Shown in pieces: positions 1-8,220 of a stretch of DNA of 64,000 nt. Source of the DNA: Streptomyces nigrescens (GTDB lineage Bacteria > Actinomycetota > Actinomycetes > Streptomycetales > Streptomycetaceae); the NCBI GenBank assembly GCA_024349765.1, contig AP026073.1:4960001-5024000 (forward strand), read 5' to 3'. The notes under the pieces were generated by a model. It saw only the letters and a program-made list of their open reading frames with translations, did not search any database and was not told where the DNA came from. Positions within the stretch are counted from its first letter, which is position 1. Each line of letters opens with the position of its first letter. The position numbers and the translations under genes were made by a program.

Positions 1-255
1 TGACCATGAAGTAGCCCGCACAGACCGCGAGAAGCGGGGCCGGGGACCGGCCCGGACCCGCGGACCGGTCCGGTCGGTCGGCCTGAGGACCACCGGCACG
101 CACCATGGCGACACGCTATTCCCGGGACGCACGGCTCCCGCGGCTTGCACGGTCGGGCGGCGCGCCTCCACGAGCACCGCGGTCCCAGGCAACCGACCGT
201 GCGTCAAACCCCTCCTTACACGACAGGGAACGAATTCGTGAGGGATGGGGGAGCC

Positions 256-795
256 GTGCGGCGGCGTTCACTTCTCGCGGCGACATCGGCCGCGCTCGTA
301 CTGACCGTCTCCGCCGGTCTCGGCCTGACCGGCTGCGGTTCGCCGCGGATGGCGGCGTTGCACGCCAACTGCACCACCAAGGGCCTGCGGTGGAAGCTCA
401 CCGTGCTCAAGAAGCCGGCGCACGGCACGCACCGTGACGCCCGTCTGACGATCGTCAACAAGACGGCCCGGCCGTGCGTCTTCGGCGGCTACCCGCTCTT
501 CGAGGTGCACGTCGGCAAGGGGCCGATGGCCGGCGGCAAGGGGCGCGGCGCGGTCCCGACGCCCATCGACCTGCGCGCCGGCGGCACGGTGACGACGGCA
601 CTGCGCTACCAGGACGCCTGGCCCGGCACCCCGTCCGACGAGTGCTTGGTCAGCAATGTGGAGGCGACGGTGGCCGCCCCGCACGACCGTGCCCTGCGGT
701 CCATAACCGCCCGGGACGAGTCCGGCCGGCGCTCGCTGCTGAACGTCTGCGACGACACGGTGTGGATGAGCCCGCCCAAGGAAGCGGCCGAGTAA
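256..795 (+). CDS. DUF4232-type secreted lipoprotein
   Basis: A 179-residue predicted lipoprotein. The N-terminus has an RRR cluster, a hydrophobic Ala/Leu/Val stretch and a lipobox LTGC with the acylated Cys near residue 27. It should therefore be exported, lipidated and held on the outer face of the membrane. The mature part has short Cys-containing motifs (ANCTT, PCVFGGYP, ECLVSN, NVCDD) typical of the DUF4232 beta-sandwich family, whose function is unknown. The GTG at 256 was preferred over the GTG at 238 because the purine-rich GGGGGA lies just upstream of it and it gives a compact signal peptide; 238 remains possible. Nothing recognisable lies between base 1 and this gene. The family call is good; the role is unknown. 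Confidence 0.75.
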   Translation: MRRRSLLAATSAALVLTVSAGLGLTGCGSPRMAALHANCTTKGLRWKLTVLKKPAHGTHRDARLTIVNKTARPCVFGGYPLFEVHVGKGPMAGGKGRGAVPTPIDLRAGGTVTTALRYQDAWPGTPSDECLVSNVEATVAAPHDRALRSITARDESGRRSLLNVCDDTVWMSPPKEAAE

Positions 796-869
796 CGCGG
801 GGTCTTCGGGGCCCCCGGGCCTCGTGCGGGGCCGGTCCGGCTGGTTCAATGGCCGCCGAGGTGAGGGAT

Positions 870-1514
870 ATGGTGTCGGCCGACCGGCTGCTGGCGTTCG
901 CGGTGATGTCGCTGTTGGTGATCGTGATTCCGGGGCCGAGCGTGCTCTTCGTGATCGGCCGGGCCCTGGCGCACGGCCGCCGTACCGCGCTGGCCACGGT
1001 CCTGGGCAATGTGGTCGGCTCGTACCTGCTGGTGGCCGCCGTGGCGTTCGGTCTCGGGTCGCTGGTCGAGCGGTCCGTCACGGTCTTCCTGGTCGTGAAG
1101 CTGGCCGGGGCGGCCTACCTCGTGTTCCTCGGCGTGCAGGCGTTCCGCCACCGCAAGGACATGAAGATCACCGCCGTGCGGCCGGCCGGGCGGCGGGCCC
1201 GCGGCGATCTGCGGACGGTCGCGGACGGCGTGCTCGTCGGCTGCACCAACCCCAAGGGGATCGTCTTCTTCGCGGCCGTACTCCCCCAGTTCGTGGACCA
1301 CGCGGCGGGCGGGCTGCCCGCCCAGATGCTCGTGCTGGGCCTGGTGCCGATCGGCATCGGTCTGATCACCGACACGGTGTGGGGGCTCACCGCCTCGGCG
1401 GCCCGCGGCTGGTTCGCCCGGTCCGAGCGCCGGCTGTCGCTGATCGGCGGCGCCGGGGGCTTCGCGATGATCGGCCTCGGGGTGACGGTGGCGGCGACCG
1501 GACGCGCGGACTGA
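870..1514 (+). CDS. LysE/RhtB-family amino acid exporter
   Basis: A 214-residue polytopic membrane protein of the LysE/RhtB exporter family, which pumps amino acids or derivatives out of the cell. The family hallmark PGPSVLFVIGRAL sits in the first membrane helix, and a later stretch containing GCTNPKGIVFF is the usual second conserved loop. Five to six hydrophobic segments fit the normal fold and length (about 200 residues). The ATG at 870 has a GAGGTGAGG ribosome site just upstream, so it is preferred over the ATG at 849. The gene follows the lipoprotein by 74 bp on the same strand and converges with the next gene across about 30 bp. The substrate cannot be told from sequence. Confidence 0.85.
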   Translation: MVSADRLLAFAVMSLLVIVIPGPSVLFVIGRALAHGRRTALATVLGNVVGSYLLVAAVAFGLGSLVERSVTVFLVVKLAGAAYLVFLGVQAFRHRKDMKITAVRPAGRRARGDLRTVADGVLVGCTNPKGIVFFAAVLPQFVDHAAGGLPAQMLVLGLVPIGIGLITDTVWGLTASAARGWFARSERRLSLIGGAGGFAMIGLGVTVAATGRAD

Positions 1515-1544
1515 CCGGCGCCCGGTGCCGTGGGACCGTCCCGC

Positions 1545-2723
1545 TCAGCGGTCCGCCGCGAGATCGGCCTCCACGGCCGGGGGCGCCACCGGCGGCCAGG
1601 CGGGCCAGCCGTGGACCGGCGGCACCGCGATCGCCCGCCACCAGGGATAGCCGGCCGGCGGATCGGCCGGCTCGAACGGCTCGCCCGGTCTGGGGTGGAC
1701 GGTGGCCACCCCGGCCTTCCGGCCGGCGCTCAGCGTCCATTCGGCCGGCTCGGCCCAGGGGTGCGGGGCGAGGTTGAAGGTGCCCCAGTGGATCGGCAGC
1801 ATGACGCCGGTCGGTGCGCCGCCCTGGAGGTCCAGATGGGACCGGACGCCCTGGGTGGGATCCATGTGGATGTCGGGCCAGAACTCGCTGTACGCGCCGA
1901 TCTGGATCATCGTCGCGTCGAACGGGCCGTGCGCCGCGCCGATCTCCGCGAAGCCGGGGAAGTATCCGGTGTCGCCGCTGTGGAAGATCCGGTGTGCGGG
2001 ACCGGCGACGACCCAGGAGGCCCAGAGGGTGTGCTGCGGACCGCGCAGGCCGCGGCCGCAGAAGTGCTGGGCCGGGGTGGCGGTGAGGGTGAGGTCGCCG
2101 ACGCGGGTGGATTCGTGCCAGTCCAGCTCGGTGATCCGCGCCGCGGGCACGCCCCAGAATTCCAGGTCGGCGCCGACGCCCAGCGGGACGACGAAGACCG
2201 CGCCGGTGCGGATCAGCCCCTGGATCGTGGTCATGTCGAGGTGGTCGTAGTGGTCGTGGGAGATCACCACGGCGTCGACCGGGTCCAGCTCGGCCAGCTC
2301 GACCGGCATCGGGTGCATCCGCTTCGGGCCCGCCCAGGTGAACGGCGAACAGCGCTCCCCCCACACCGGGTCGAAGAGCACCCGCCGCCCGTCGATCTCC
2401 GCCAGTACGGTCGAATGCCCCAGCCACGTCAGCCGCAGTCCGGACACGGGCGGGACGCGAAGGTCCGCCGCGGTCTCGCGGTGGACCGGAATCCGGCCGA
2501 TCGGGGCCCGGCGCAGCCGCCCCTCGCGGTTCAGCTGGGTGCGCGCCATCGGCAGCGCGGAGCCGTCGAGCAGCTGCCGGGTCTGCGCCGGATTGCGGAA
2601 CTGGCCGTCCACGAACTGCGGTGACCTGCGTATCCGGGCCAGCCGCTCGCCCGTGGGCCGGGCACCGAAGCTCGCCGGACGCAGCGCGGACAGGGGGCTA
2701 CGGCGGGAACGGGAACCGGGCAC
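1545..2723 (-). CDS. Metallo-beta-lactamase-fold hydrolase (NAPE-PLD/UlaG-like)
   Basis: A 392-residue metallo-beta-lactamase-fold enzyme. The zinc site motif SHDHYDHLD (HxHxDH) is present, followed by DPVWG-type and GDTGYF motifs and a late conserved His in PIHWGTF. The motif WLGHSTVLAEIDG and this overall layout are shared with the NAPE-phospholipase D/UlaG-like branch, so a phosphodiesterase or lactonase acting on a lipid-like or sugar-phosphate substrate is the usual guess; the actual substrate is unknown. The GTG start at 2723 was chosen because GGAGGTGCC lies immediately upstream, trimming 31 residues from the longest frame. There is no signal peptide, so it is probably cytoplasmic. It converges with the LysE gene. 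Confidence 0.8.
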   Translation of the reverse strand: MPGSRSRRSPLSALRPASFGARPTGERLARIRRSPQFVDGQFRNPAQTRQLLDGSALPMARTQLNREGRLRRAPIGRIPVHRETAADLRVPPVSGLRLTWLGHSTVLAEIDGRRVLFDPVWGERCSPFTWAGPKRMHPMPVELAELDPVDAVVISHDHYDHLDMTTIQGLIRTGAVFVVPLGVGADLEFWGVPAARITELDWHESTRVGDLTLTATPAQHFCGRGLRGPQHTLWASWVVAGPAHRIFHSGDTGYFPGFAEIGAAHGPFDATMIQIGAYSEFWPDIHMDPTQGVRSHLDLQGGAPTGVMLPIHWGTFNLAPHPWAEPAEWTLSAGRKAGVATVHPRPGEPFEPADPPAGYPWWRAIAVPPVHGWPAWPPVAPPAVEADLAADR

Positions 2724-2831
2724 GGCACCTCCATGGTCGGGGCGGTCGCGAAGTGAACGGGCCACGGGACCGGTGGGTTCCGCCGGCGCCCCGGCCACCT
2801 CGGGCCTCCACCTCAACGCCGTGGCCGCGGC

Positions 2832-3155
2832 TCACATTCCGTGATCGGCCGCCTCCCCGGCGTCGAATTCCCGTACGACATGATCCTCCACCGCCCGGCA
2901 CCCCACCCGCCGGTAGAGGGCGTTACCGGTGGCGTTGGCGAGGTCGGTGAACAGCACCACCTCCTGGGCGCCGAAGGACCGGGCGGCGGCCTACACCGCC
3001 GCGGTGACCGCCCCGGTGAAACCGCGTCCGCGCAGCTCGGGCGGGGTGCGGACGGGGGCTACCCGGGCCATGCCGGCCAGGGTGCGGGTGACGCAGGCCA
3101 TCGAGACCGGGCGGCCGCGGTCCTCCCACAGGTCCCGGGTCGTGGTCCACGTCAT
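2832..3155 (-). pseudogene. GNAT acetyltransferase remnant with in-frame TAG
   Basis: Reading the minus strand from an ATG at 3155 gives the C-terminal half of a GNAT N-acetyltransferase. It has a PVSMACVTRTLAGMARV beta-strand segment, the acetyl-CoA loop region PPELRGRGFTGAVTAAV, and then FGAQEVVLFTDLANATGNAL followed by the typical YRRVGCRAVEDHVV end. An in-frame TAG at 2991-2993 (codon 55) interrupts it between the CoA loop and the following helix, and the usual N-terminal 150 or so residues are absent. The frame is otherwise open to the TGA at 2832. This is best read as a decayed gene. The alternatives are a base-call error at the TAG or a functional short fragment, but the missing N-terminus argues against an intact enzyme. 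Confidence 0.7.
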
Positions 3156-3231
3156 GCCTCAGCTTGGCGTGCGGGCGGCCGCCGGTGCGGCCGGTTTTCG
3201 GTGCCGGCCGGCGGGTGCCGGCGGGTGCCCG

Positions 3232-4638
3232 TCAGAGCGGTTCGACGACCGCCGGCGGGGCGGGCAGCGCGGGGCGGCGGGGCAGCAGGACCGTGCGCAG
3301 CAGGACCCGCGGGGTGACCAGCCGGGCGGGCGGGGCGGTGAGGCAGACGACGTCCCGGAAGGCCGCGCCGACCACGGGGTCGATGGCGGCACGCACGGTG
3401 AGCCGGTCGAGGTACCAGGTGCCGAGCCGCTCGCCGAGGCCCGCGCGGGCGCCGTCGCCGTCGGCGTACGGGCGGTCCGCGCCCACCGCGGCGAGCCAGG
3501 CGGTGTCCGCGGCGCGGGCCACCGCGCGCTGGGCCTCGGCCGCGACGCCGGGCCGCGGTCCGCCGCGGGCCGCCGGCGTGCCGCGCACCGCCAGCGCGCC
3601 CAGTGCGGCGACCGACATGCCCTGCCCGTACACGGGGTTGAAGGTGCAGCCGGCGTCCCCCAGGACGAGCAGGCCCTCGGGGAGGGCGCCGGGGCGCTCG
3701 AAGCGCCGGCGGCGGTTGCAGGTGTCGCGGAAGCCGTGCACCGGGGTGAGCGGTTCGGCCCGGGCGAGCAGTTCGTGGACGTACGGGTCGCCGACGGTGG
3801 CGGTGAAGGCGGTGAACCCCGCCGGGTCCGTGGGCGGGTGGTGCCCGCGCACCCCGGACAGTGTCAGCAGCCAGTTGCCGTCCTCGACGGGGACGTAGGC
3901 GGCACCGCGCGGACAGCCGGGCCGGCCGGGGACGTTGACCCCCACGTCGGGCGCGGCGTCCGGGTCCTCGGGGCGGTGCATCCGGGTGGCGTAGGCGAGC
4001 CCGGAGTCGACGGTCTCCTCCTCGGGGGCGGGCCGGCCCAGTGCGGCGTACCACTGGGGCGTGCGGGAGCCGCGGCCGGAGGCGTCCACGACGAGGCCGG
4101 CCGGCAGTTCCCGCTCGGCGCGGGCGCCGGCCGCGCCGTCCCGGGCGCGGATGCGGACCCCGGTGACCCGGTCGGCGTTCCCGGTGAGGCCGATGACCTC
4201 GGTGGCCTCCAGGACCTCGACGCGGGTGGGCGACCCGGCGGCCGCCCGCAGCGCCCGCTCGCGGACCACGGCGTCCAGCACCGGCCGGGTGACGCTGAGC
4301 GTCGGATGGCGGCGCTCGTCGAACCGGCGCTGCCAGCCGGCGGGCGTACGGGTGAGCAGATCGCGCGGCAGATACAGGTTGCGGGCGCCCGCCTCGGTGA
4401 GCGCGGCGACGGTGCCGGGCAGCAGTTCCTCCAGGGCGTGCCGGCCGCCGCTGAGGAGGATGTGCAGGTGGCGGGCCTGGGGGACGCCCTTGCGGAAGGC
4501 GCGGCCGTGCGGGTAGCGGTCGCGTTCGACGACGGTGACCGTGTCGACGTGTCCGGTGAGGGCGGTGACGGCCAGCATGCCGGCGAGGCCGCCGCCGATG
4601 ACCAGCGCGGTCCGCCCGCCATTGGAGTGCTCTGCCAT
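3232..4638 (-). CDS. FAD-dependent monooxygenase/epoxidase-like oxidoreductase
   Basis: A 468-residue flavoprotein. The N-terminal Rossmann motif GGGLAGMLAVTAL binds the ADP part of FAD, and VVERDRYP ends the second strand with the ribose-binding Glu. The later VLGDAGCTFNPVYGQGMSVAALGA is the GD motif that contacts the FAD ribityl chain in class A flavin monooxygenases. The region VPQARHLHILLSGGRHALEEL resembles polyether epoxidases and related halogenase-like monooxygenases. It probably hydroxylates or epoxidises a small molecule with NAD(P)H and oxygen. The ATG at 4638 has a GAGGCGGGA ribosome site; a longer frame reaches 4773 without homology. It stands alone, so the substrate is unknown. 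Confidence 0.8.
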   Translation of the reverse strand: MAEHSNGGRTALVIGGGLAGMLAVTALTGHVDTVTVVERDRYPHGRAFRKGVPQARHLHILLSGGRHALEELLPGTVAALTEAGARNLYLPRDLLTRTPAGWQRRFDERRHPTLSVTRPVLDAVVRERALRAAAGSPTRVEVLEATEVIGLTGNADRVTGVRIRARDGAAGARAERELPAGLVVDASGRGSRTPQWYAALGRPAPEEETVDSGLAYATRMHRPEDPDAAPDVGVNVPGRPGCPRGAAYVPVEDGNWLLTLSGVRGHHPPTDPAGFTAFTATVGDPYVHELLARAEPLTPVHGFRDTCNRRRRFERPGALPEGLLVLGDAGCTFNPVYGQGMSVAALGALAVRGTPAARGGPRPGVAAEAQRAVARAADTAWLAAVGADRPYADGDGARAGLGERLGTWYLDRLTVRAAIDPVVGAAFRDVVCLTAPPARLVTPRVLLRTVLLPRRPALPAPPAVVEPL

Positions 4639-4784
4639 TCCCGCCTCACTCCCCCGCCGGGCCGTGCCGGCCGCCGCCCGGTCCGCTCGCCGCCGTGCCC
4701 GGAACCCGTTCGCCGGACCCGGCCACGGCTCGCTCGTGCCCGCGACGGAGCACCGTCCGCGGGTCCCGATCATGTCCGTCCCTC

Positions 4785-4814
4785 AGACTTCGGTGCGGCC
4801 GTCGGCCGTGTCAA
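4785..4814 (-). promoter_or_regulatory. Candidate sigma70-type promoter for the FAD monooxygenase gene
   Basis: On the minus strand a perfect -35 hexamer TTGACA (4809-4814) is followed after 18 bp by AAGTCT (4785-4790). The predicted transcript would start near 4778 and leave a leader of about 140 nt before the ATG at 4638. The -35 is excellent and the -10 is weak, so confidence is moderate. Confidence 0.4.
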
Positions 4815-5026
4815 CCACCGTTGCCGCCAGGGCAGTCGGGCCGCCGCGGCACCGCACGGGAGCCCTGCGCCGAGCCGCCGCCGGCACCCGTTCCGCGCCG
4901 GTCACGGCGCACCGGCGGGCGCCTTGCACGTCGTTTCCCCCTCGTGCCACCCCCGTCCCTGACATCCCGATTTCGGGCGGGGCTGCGTCTAGACTCCCGG
5001 CAGCGGACGCACCCGGTCCGCAAACG

Positions 5027-5064
5027 GTCTCACCAGCAAGGGATTCGTCTCACCAGCAAGGGAT
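5027..5064 (+). repeat. Two tandem copies of an 18-bp direct repeat upstream of the PfkB gene
   Basis: The sequence GTCTCACCAGCAAGGGAT occurs identically at 5027-5044 and 5047-5064, a period of 20 bp (about two helical turns). The second copy ends 12 bp before the GTG start at 5077, and its AAGGGA may serve in part as a ribosome site. The spacing is what one expects of two regulator subunits bound on one DNA face, or of a recent slippage duplication. Confidence 0.75.
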
Positions 5065-5076
5065 GCAGGGACGCTT

Positions 5077-6054
5077 GTGACATTCCAGCAGGTATCTGAG
5101 CCGTATGACGCATATGACGTACTCGTCGTGGGCGGGTCGGGCGTGGACACCGTCGTGCCGGTCGGTGCGCTGCCCGTGCCGCCCGCCGATTCCCATCCGG
5201 TCCCGCCCATCAGGGAATGGGCCGGCCACACCGGAACCGGTGTCGCGCTGGGCTGTGCGGCGCTCGGACTGACCACCGGATTCGTGGACTTCATCGGTGA
5301 CGACCATCCCGGGACCCTGGTCCGCGAGCGGCTGGCCGGCACCGGTGTGGACTTCCGCCCGCTGGTCTCCCCGCACGGCACCCGGCGCGCGGTCAACCTC
5401 GTCGCGCCCGACGGCCGCCGGATGTCCTTCTACGACGGGCGTGACCCGCTCGACCTGCGGATGCCGCCGGAGCACTATCTGCCGGTACTGCGCCGGGCCC
5501 GCCACGTGCACCTGTCGATCACCCACTTCGCCCGCTTCCTCTACGACGACATCGAGGCGCTCGGCCTTCCGGTCTCCACCGATCTGCACGACTGGGACGG
5601 TCTGACCGACCACCACCGGGAGTTCGCCCTCCGCTCGGACCTGGTGTTCCTGAGCACGGCCGGGGCGGGCGAGCGGATCGGGGACGTGATGCGGGACATC
5701 CTCCGGCAGGGGCGGGCCCGGGCGGTCGTGGCGACGGCCGGCGCGGGCGGGGCGTATCTGCTCACGCCCGACGACCGGACCCCGCGGCCGGTGCCGGCCG
5801 CCGTGCCGCCGGGCCCCGTCGTGGACAGCAACGGCGCCGGCGACGCCTTCGTCTGCGGCTTCCTCCACGGCCGGCTGGCGGGCCGCGAACTGGAGGACTG
5901 CGCACGCCTGGGCGCGGTCGCGGGGGCGTACGCGTGCACCTCGCCGGGCACCCACACCGCCCTCATCGGCCCGGAGGGCCTGCGCGGTGTCGTGCCCGAG
6001 CCCGCGGCGGCGGCCGAGCCGGCCGGTCAGCCCTTGCGGCCGACCCCGCCGTAG
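5077..6054 (+). CDS. PfkB-family carbohydrate kinase
   Basis: A 325-residue ribokinase/PfkB-type kinase that would transfer phosphate from ATP to a sugar or nucleoside. The N-terminus VLVVGGSGVDTVV fits the first beta strand, HTGTGVALGCAALGL the sugar-binding glycine region, and DSNGAGDAFVCGF the C-terminal PfkB signature with the anion hole and catalytic Asp (usual form DTTGAGDAF). The GTG start at 5077 follows GCAGGGACGCTT. Its last 28 bp overlap the convergent methyltransferase gene. The exact substrate is unknown; proteins of this type in actinomycetes are usually annotated only as sugar kinases. Confidence 0.85.
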   Translation: MTFQQVSEPYDAYDVLVVGGSGVDTVVPVGALPVPPADSHPVPPIREWAGHTGTGVALGCAALGLTTGFVDFIGDDHPGTLVRERLAGTGVDFRPLVSPHGTRRAVNLVAPDGRRMSFYDGRDPLDLRMPPEHYLPVLRRARHVHLSITHFARFLYDDIEALGLPVSTDLHDWDGLTDHHREFALRSDLVFLSTAGAGERIGDVMRDILRQGRARAVVATAGAGGAYLLTPDDRTPRPVPAAVPPGPVVDSNGAGDAFVCGFLHGRLAGRELEDCARLGAVAGAYACTSPGTHTALIGPEGLRGVVPEPAAAAEPAGQPLRPTPP

Positions 6055-6932
6055 AAGATGGTGTTGTTGAGTTCCTCGGCATCGGGCACCGGTCCGTCCG
6101 GCCGCCACAGCGGGACGCGGACCACGCCCGGGTCGAGGAGGGTGAACGGCCCGAAGAGCGGCTCGATGCCGGCCTTGGACCGCAGGTTGAGGCTGGCGGT
6201 GGCGCTCTTGTAGACGTCCTCCACGCCCGCCCGGGCGACCTCGTCGGTACGGCCGCCGGGGTAGCCCTCGTAGGGTTCGCCGGTGGCGTGCGACAGGACG
6301 AGGTGGCTGCCGGCGGGGAGCGCCTCGGCGAGCGTCGCGATCACGCCGCCCGGGTCCTCGGCGTCCCGGAGGAAGTGCAGGACGGCGACGAGCAGCAGTG
6401 CCACGGGTTCGTCGAAGTCGATCAGCTCACGGACCACGGGATGGTCCAGGATCGCCTTGGGGTCGCGGACGTCGCCGAGCACGAAGCCGGTCCGCTCCGT
6501 GTTGGTGAGGCGGGCCCCGGCGTGGGTGGCGACGATCGGGTCGTTGTCGACGTAGACGACCCGGCAGTCGGGGGCGGCCTCGCGGGCCACCTCGTGGGTG
6601 TTGGGCGAGGTCGGGATGCCGGTGCCGAGGTCGATGAGCTGGCGGACGCCGGCGCCGACGACGGTGCGCACCGCGCGCCGCAGGAAGGCGCGGTTGGCGC
6701 GGGCGCTGAGCCGTACCTGGGGGTGGACCTCGATGACACGCTCGGCGGCCACCCGGTCGACCTCGTAGTTGTCCCAGCCGCCGAGGTAGTAGTCGTACAT
6801 CCGGGCCGGGTGCGGCCGGCTGGTGTCGATCTCCTCGGCCGAGAAGCCGGTGTGCTCCGGGCCGGGGGCGTACGGCCCGAATTCCGGTACCTCGAACTCC
6901 TCGTTCTCCGGGGGGAGTTGCTGCCCGGTCAT
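6027..6932 (-). CDS. SAM-dependent methyltransferase, DUF574 (Methyltransf_19) family
   Basis: A 301-residue protein of the actinomycete DUF574 family of predicted S-adenosylmethionine methyltransferases. The characteristic opening EIDTSRPHPARMYDYYLGGWDNYEVDR is split here over residues 30-60, followed by the SAM-binding region LIDLGTGIPTSPNTHEVA and the acidic VVYVDND strand end. The late LNNTIFYGGVGRK is also typical. The ATG at 6932 overlaps the TGA of the DUF397 gene by 4 bp (ATGA), so the two are translationally coupled. It is the last gene of an XRE-DUF397-methyltransferase operon. Streptomyces carry many such modules of undetermined substrate. Its 3' end overlaps the PfkB gene convergently. 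Confidence 0.85.
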   Translation of the reverse strand: MTGQQLPPENEEFEVPEFGPYAPGPEHTGFSAEEIDTSRPHPARMYDYYLGGWDNYEVDRVAAERVIEVHPQVRLSARANRAFLRRAVRTVVGAGVRQLIDLGTGIPTSPNTHEVAREAAPDCRVVYVDNDPIVATHAGARLTNTERTGFVLGDVRDPKAILDHPVVRELIDFDEPVALLLVAVLHFLRDAEDPGGVIATLAEALPAGSHLVLSHATGEPYEGYPGGRTDEVARAGVEDVYKSATASLNLRSKAGIEPLFGPFTLLDPGVVRVPLWRPDGPVPDAEELNNTIFYGGVGRKG

Positions 6933-7210
6933 GCCGTCCTCCGCTCGGCGCACCGGCCGGCCGGTGCCGCGGTGAGCAGGAAGTCGGCGTGGCCGGCCTT
7001 GGCGCCCTCGATGAAGCTGACCATTTCGCGGTGGGTGTAGATCAGCGCCGGGCCGTCCGGGTCGGTGGACTGGCGCAGGGCGATCCGGCCGTCCCCCAGC
7101 CGCATGGCCTCGACGCACTCGCCACCGTTTCCGCCGCTCCACGGTTTGTGCCAGCCCTCTGTGCCCAGTTCTTTGGCGGGCATGCCGTTGTAGATGCGTA
7201 TGCGATCCAT
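6929..7210 (-). CDS. DUF397 small regulatory partner protein
   Basis: A 93-residue protein with the DUF397 signature: GWHKPWSGGNGGECVEA followed by IALRQSTDPDGPALIYT and a final EMVSFIEGAKAGHADFL helix. DUF397 proteins are almost always encoded next to an XRE-type DNA-binding protein, as here, and are thought to bind or antagonise that partner; related pairs affect development and antibiotic production in Streptomyces. The ATG at 7210 lies 7 bp after the XRE stop codon, behind a G-rich stretch, and the stop codon overlaps the methyltransferase start. It carries an extra N-terminal IRIYNGMPAKELG segment before the core, a common variant. Confidence 0.88.
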   Translation of the reverse strand: MDRIRIYNGMPAKELGTEGWHKPWSGGNGGECVEAMRLGDGRIALRQSTDPDGPALIYTHREMVSFIEGAKAGHADFLLTAAPAGRCAERRTA

Positions 7211-7217
7211 GGGGGGT

Positions 7218-8084
7218 TCAGATCTCCTTGCGAAAGCCACCCAGAATGGCCTCGGTGGTGTGTGCCGGCGCGGCCTGCGCACACATCCGGTCCAGGGCCT
7301 CCAGGTACTGCGAAACGTCGTTGCGCTGGTCGAAGTACACGGCTCCGACGAGGCTCTCCGTGTAGGCGATGTCCGGGAGTTCCGGGATCGGGAAACGGAA
7401 GATGTGGAAGGGCCCGTACATGGCGGGGTGCGGGCCGGCGGCGAAGGGCATCACCTGCAGCCGCACGTTGGGCAGCGCGGTGGCCTCCATGAGCCGGGTG
7501 ATCTGGTCGCGCATCACCTTGGGTCCGCCGATCGGGCGCCGCAGGACGGTCTCGTCCATGACCACCCAGAGCATCGGCGCGTTGTCGCGGGTCAGCAGGG
7601 ACTGCCGTTCCATGCGCAGGGCGACGATGCGGTCGATCTCCGCGCCGGAGGCGTGCGGCATCCCGGCACGGAGCACGGCGGTGGCGTAGTCCTCGGTCTG
7701 CAGCAGTCCGGGGACGTAGTGCGGCTGGTAGGCGCGGATGAGGTTGGCCTCGCCCTCCAGGCTGACGAAGGCGCTGAACCACTCGGGGAGGACGTCCCGG
7801 AAGCGGTGCCACCAGCCGGGTTTGTTGGCCTCGCGGGCCAGGCCCAGGAAGCCCTCGATCTCCTCCTCGTCGGTGACGCCGTAGGTCGCCAACAGCTTCT
7901 CGACGTAGGGGAGTTTGAGGCCGACCTCGGCCTTCTCCATCCGCCGGACCGTGGCGTGGGTCACGTCGAGCGCCGCCGCGGCCTGCTCGTAGGAGAGCCC
8001 CGCCTTCTCGCGCAGGTCCTGCAGTCGCTTGCCGAGCACCACCCGCAGGACGGTCGGTGCGCCTGCCGACCGTGGGTCCGCCAC
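7218..8084 (-). CDS. XRE-family helix-turn-helix regulator with DUF5753 domain
   Basis: A 288-residue regulator. Residues 12-70 form an XRE helix-turn-helix (LGKRLQDLREKAGLSYEQAA then VTHATVRRMEKAE). From about residue 90 to 275 it matches DUF5753, the effector domain typical of actinomycete XRE proteins paired with DUF397 partners, with the landmarks YVPGLLQTEDYA, ERQSLLTRDNAP and GPFHIFRFP. GTG 8084 is preceded by GGAGGCG at a suitable distance. It heads the operon XRE-DUF397-methyltransferase and is divergent from an RsbW-like ATPase gene, a common arrangement. It likely autoregulates from the 8085-8220 gap, where near-repeats of CAGTGTTCAGCAGTGT lie. Confidence 0.9.
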   Translation of the reverse strand: MADPRSAGAPTVLRVVLGKRLQDLREKAGLSYEQAAAALDVTHATVRRMEKAEVGLKLPYVEKLLATYGVTDEEEIEGFLGLAREANKPGWWHRFRDVLPEWFSAFVSLEGEANLIRAYQPHYVPGLLQTEDYATAVLRAGMPHASGAEIDRIVALRMERQSLLTRDNAPMLWVVMDETVLRRPIGGPKVMRDQITRLMEATALPNVRLQVMPFAAGPHPAMYGPFHIFRFPIPELPDIAYTESLVGAVYFDQRNDVSQYLEALDRMCAQAAPAHTTEAILGGFRKEI

Positions 8085-8220
8085 GTCCGATCGCCTCCAA
8101 CTGACTTCAGTGTTCAGCAGTGTGTCATGCCGTCAGCAGGACGAACAGACTGCACTGACGATTCTGCAAATTACAGAGTGATCCTTGCCATCGGTGACCA
8201 ACATCGCACATAGTTACGGC

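Larger units (their letters stand above)
4639..5076. other. Divergent intergenic region, 438 bp
   Basis: This non-coding stretch separates the divergently transcribed FAD monooxygenase and PfkB kinase genes. It holds the minus-strand promoter candidate listed separately, a plus-strand TAGACT at 4989-4994 that could be a -10 box for the kinase, and a 20-bp tandem direct repeat just before the kinase start. Short open frames here have no recognisable similarity and poor ribosome sites. Confidence 0.6.

Noticed and set aside
2929-4962. A 677-codon plus-strand open frame opposite the FAD monooxygenase
   Set aside because: The minus-strand gene has FAD-binding motifs and a good start; the plus frame is compositionally biased shadow.
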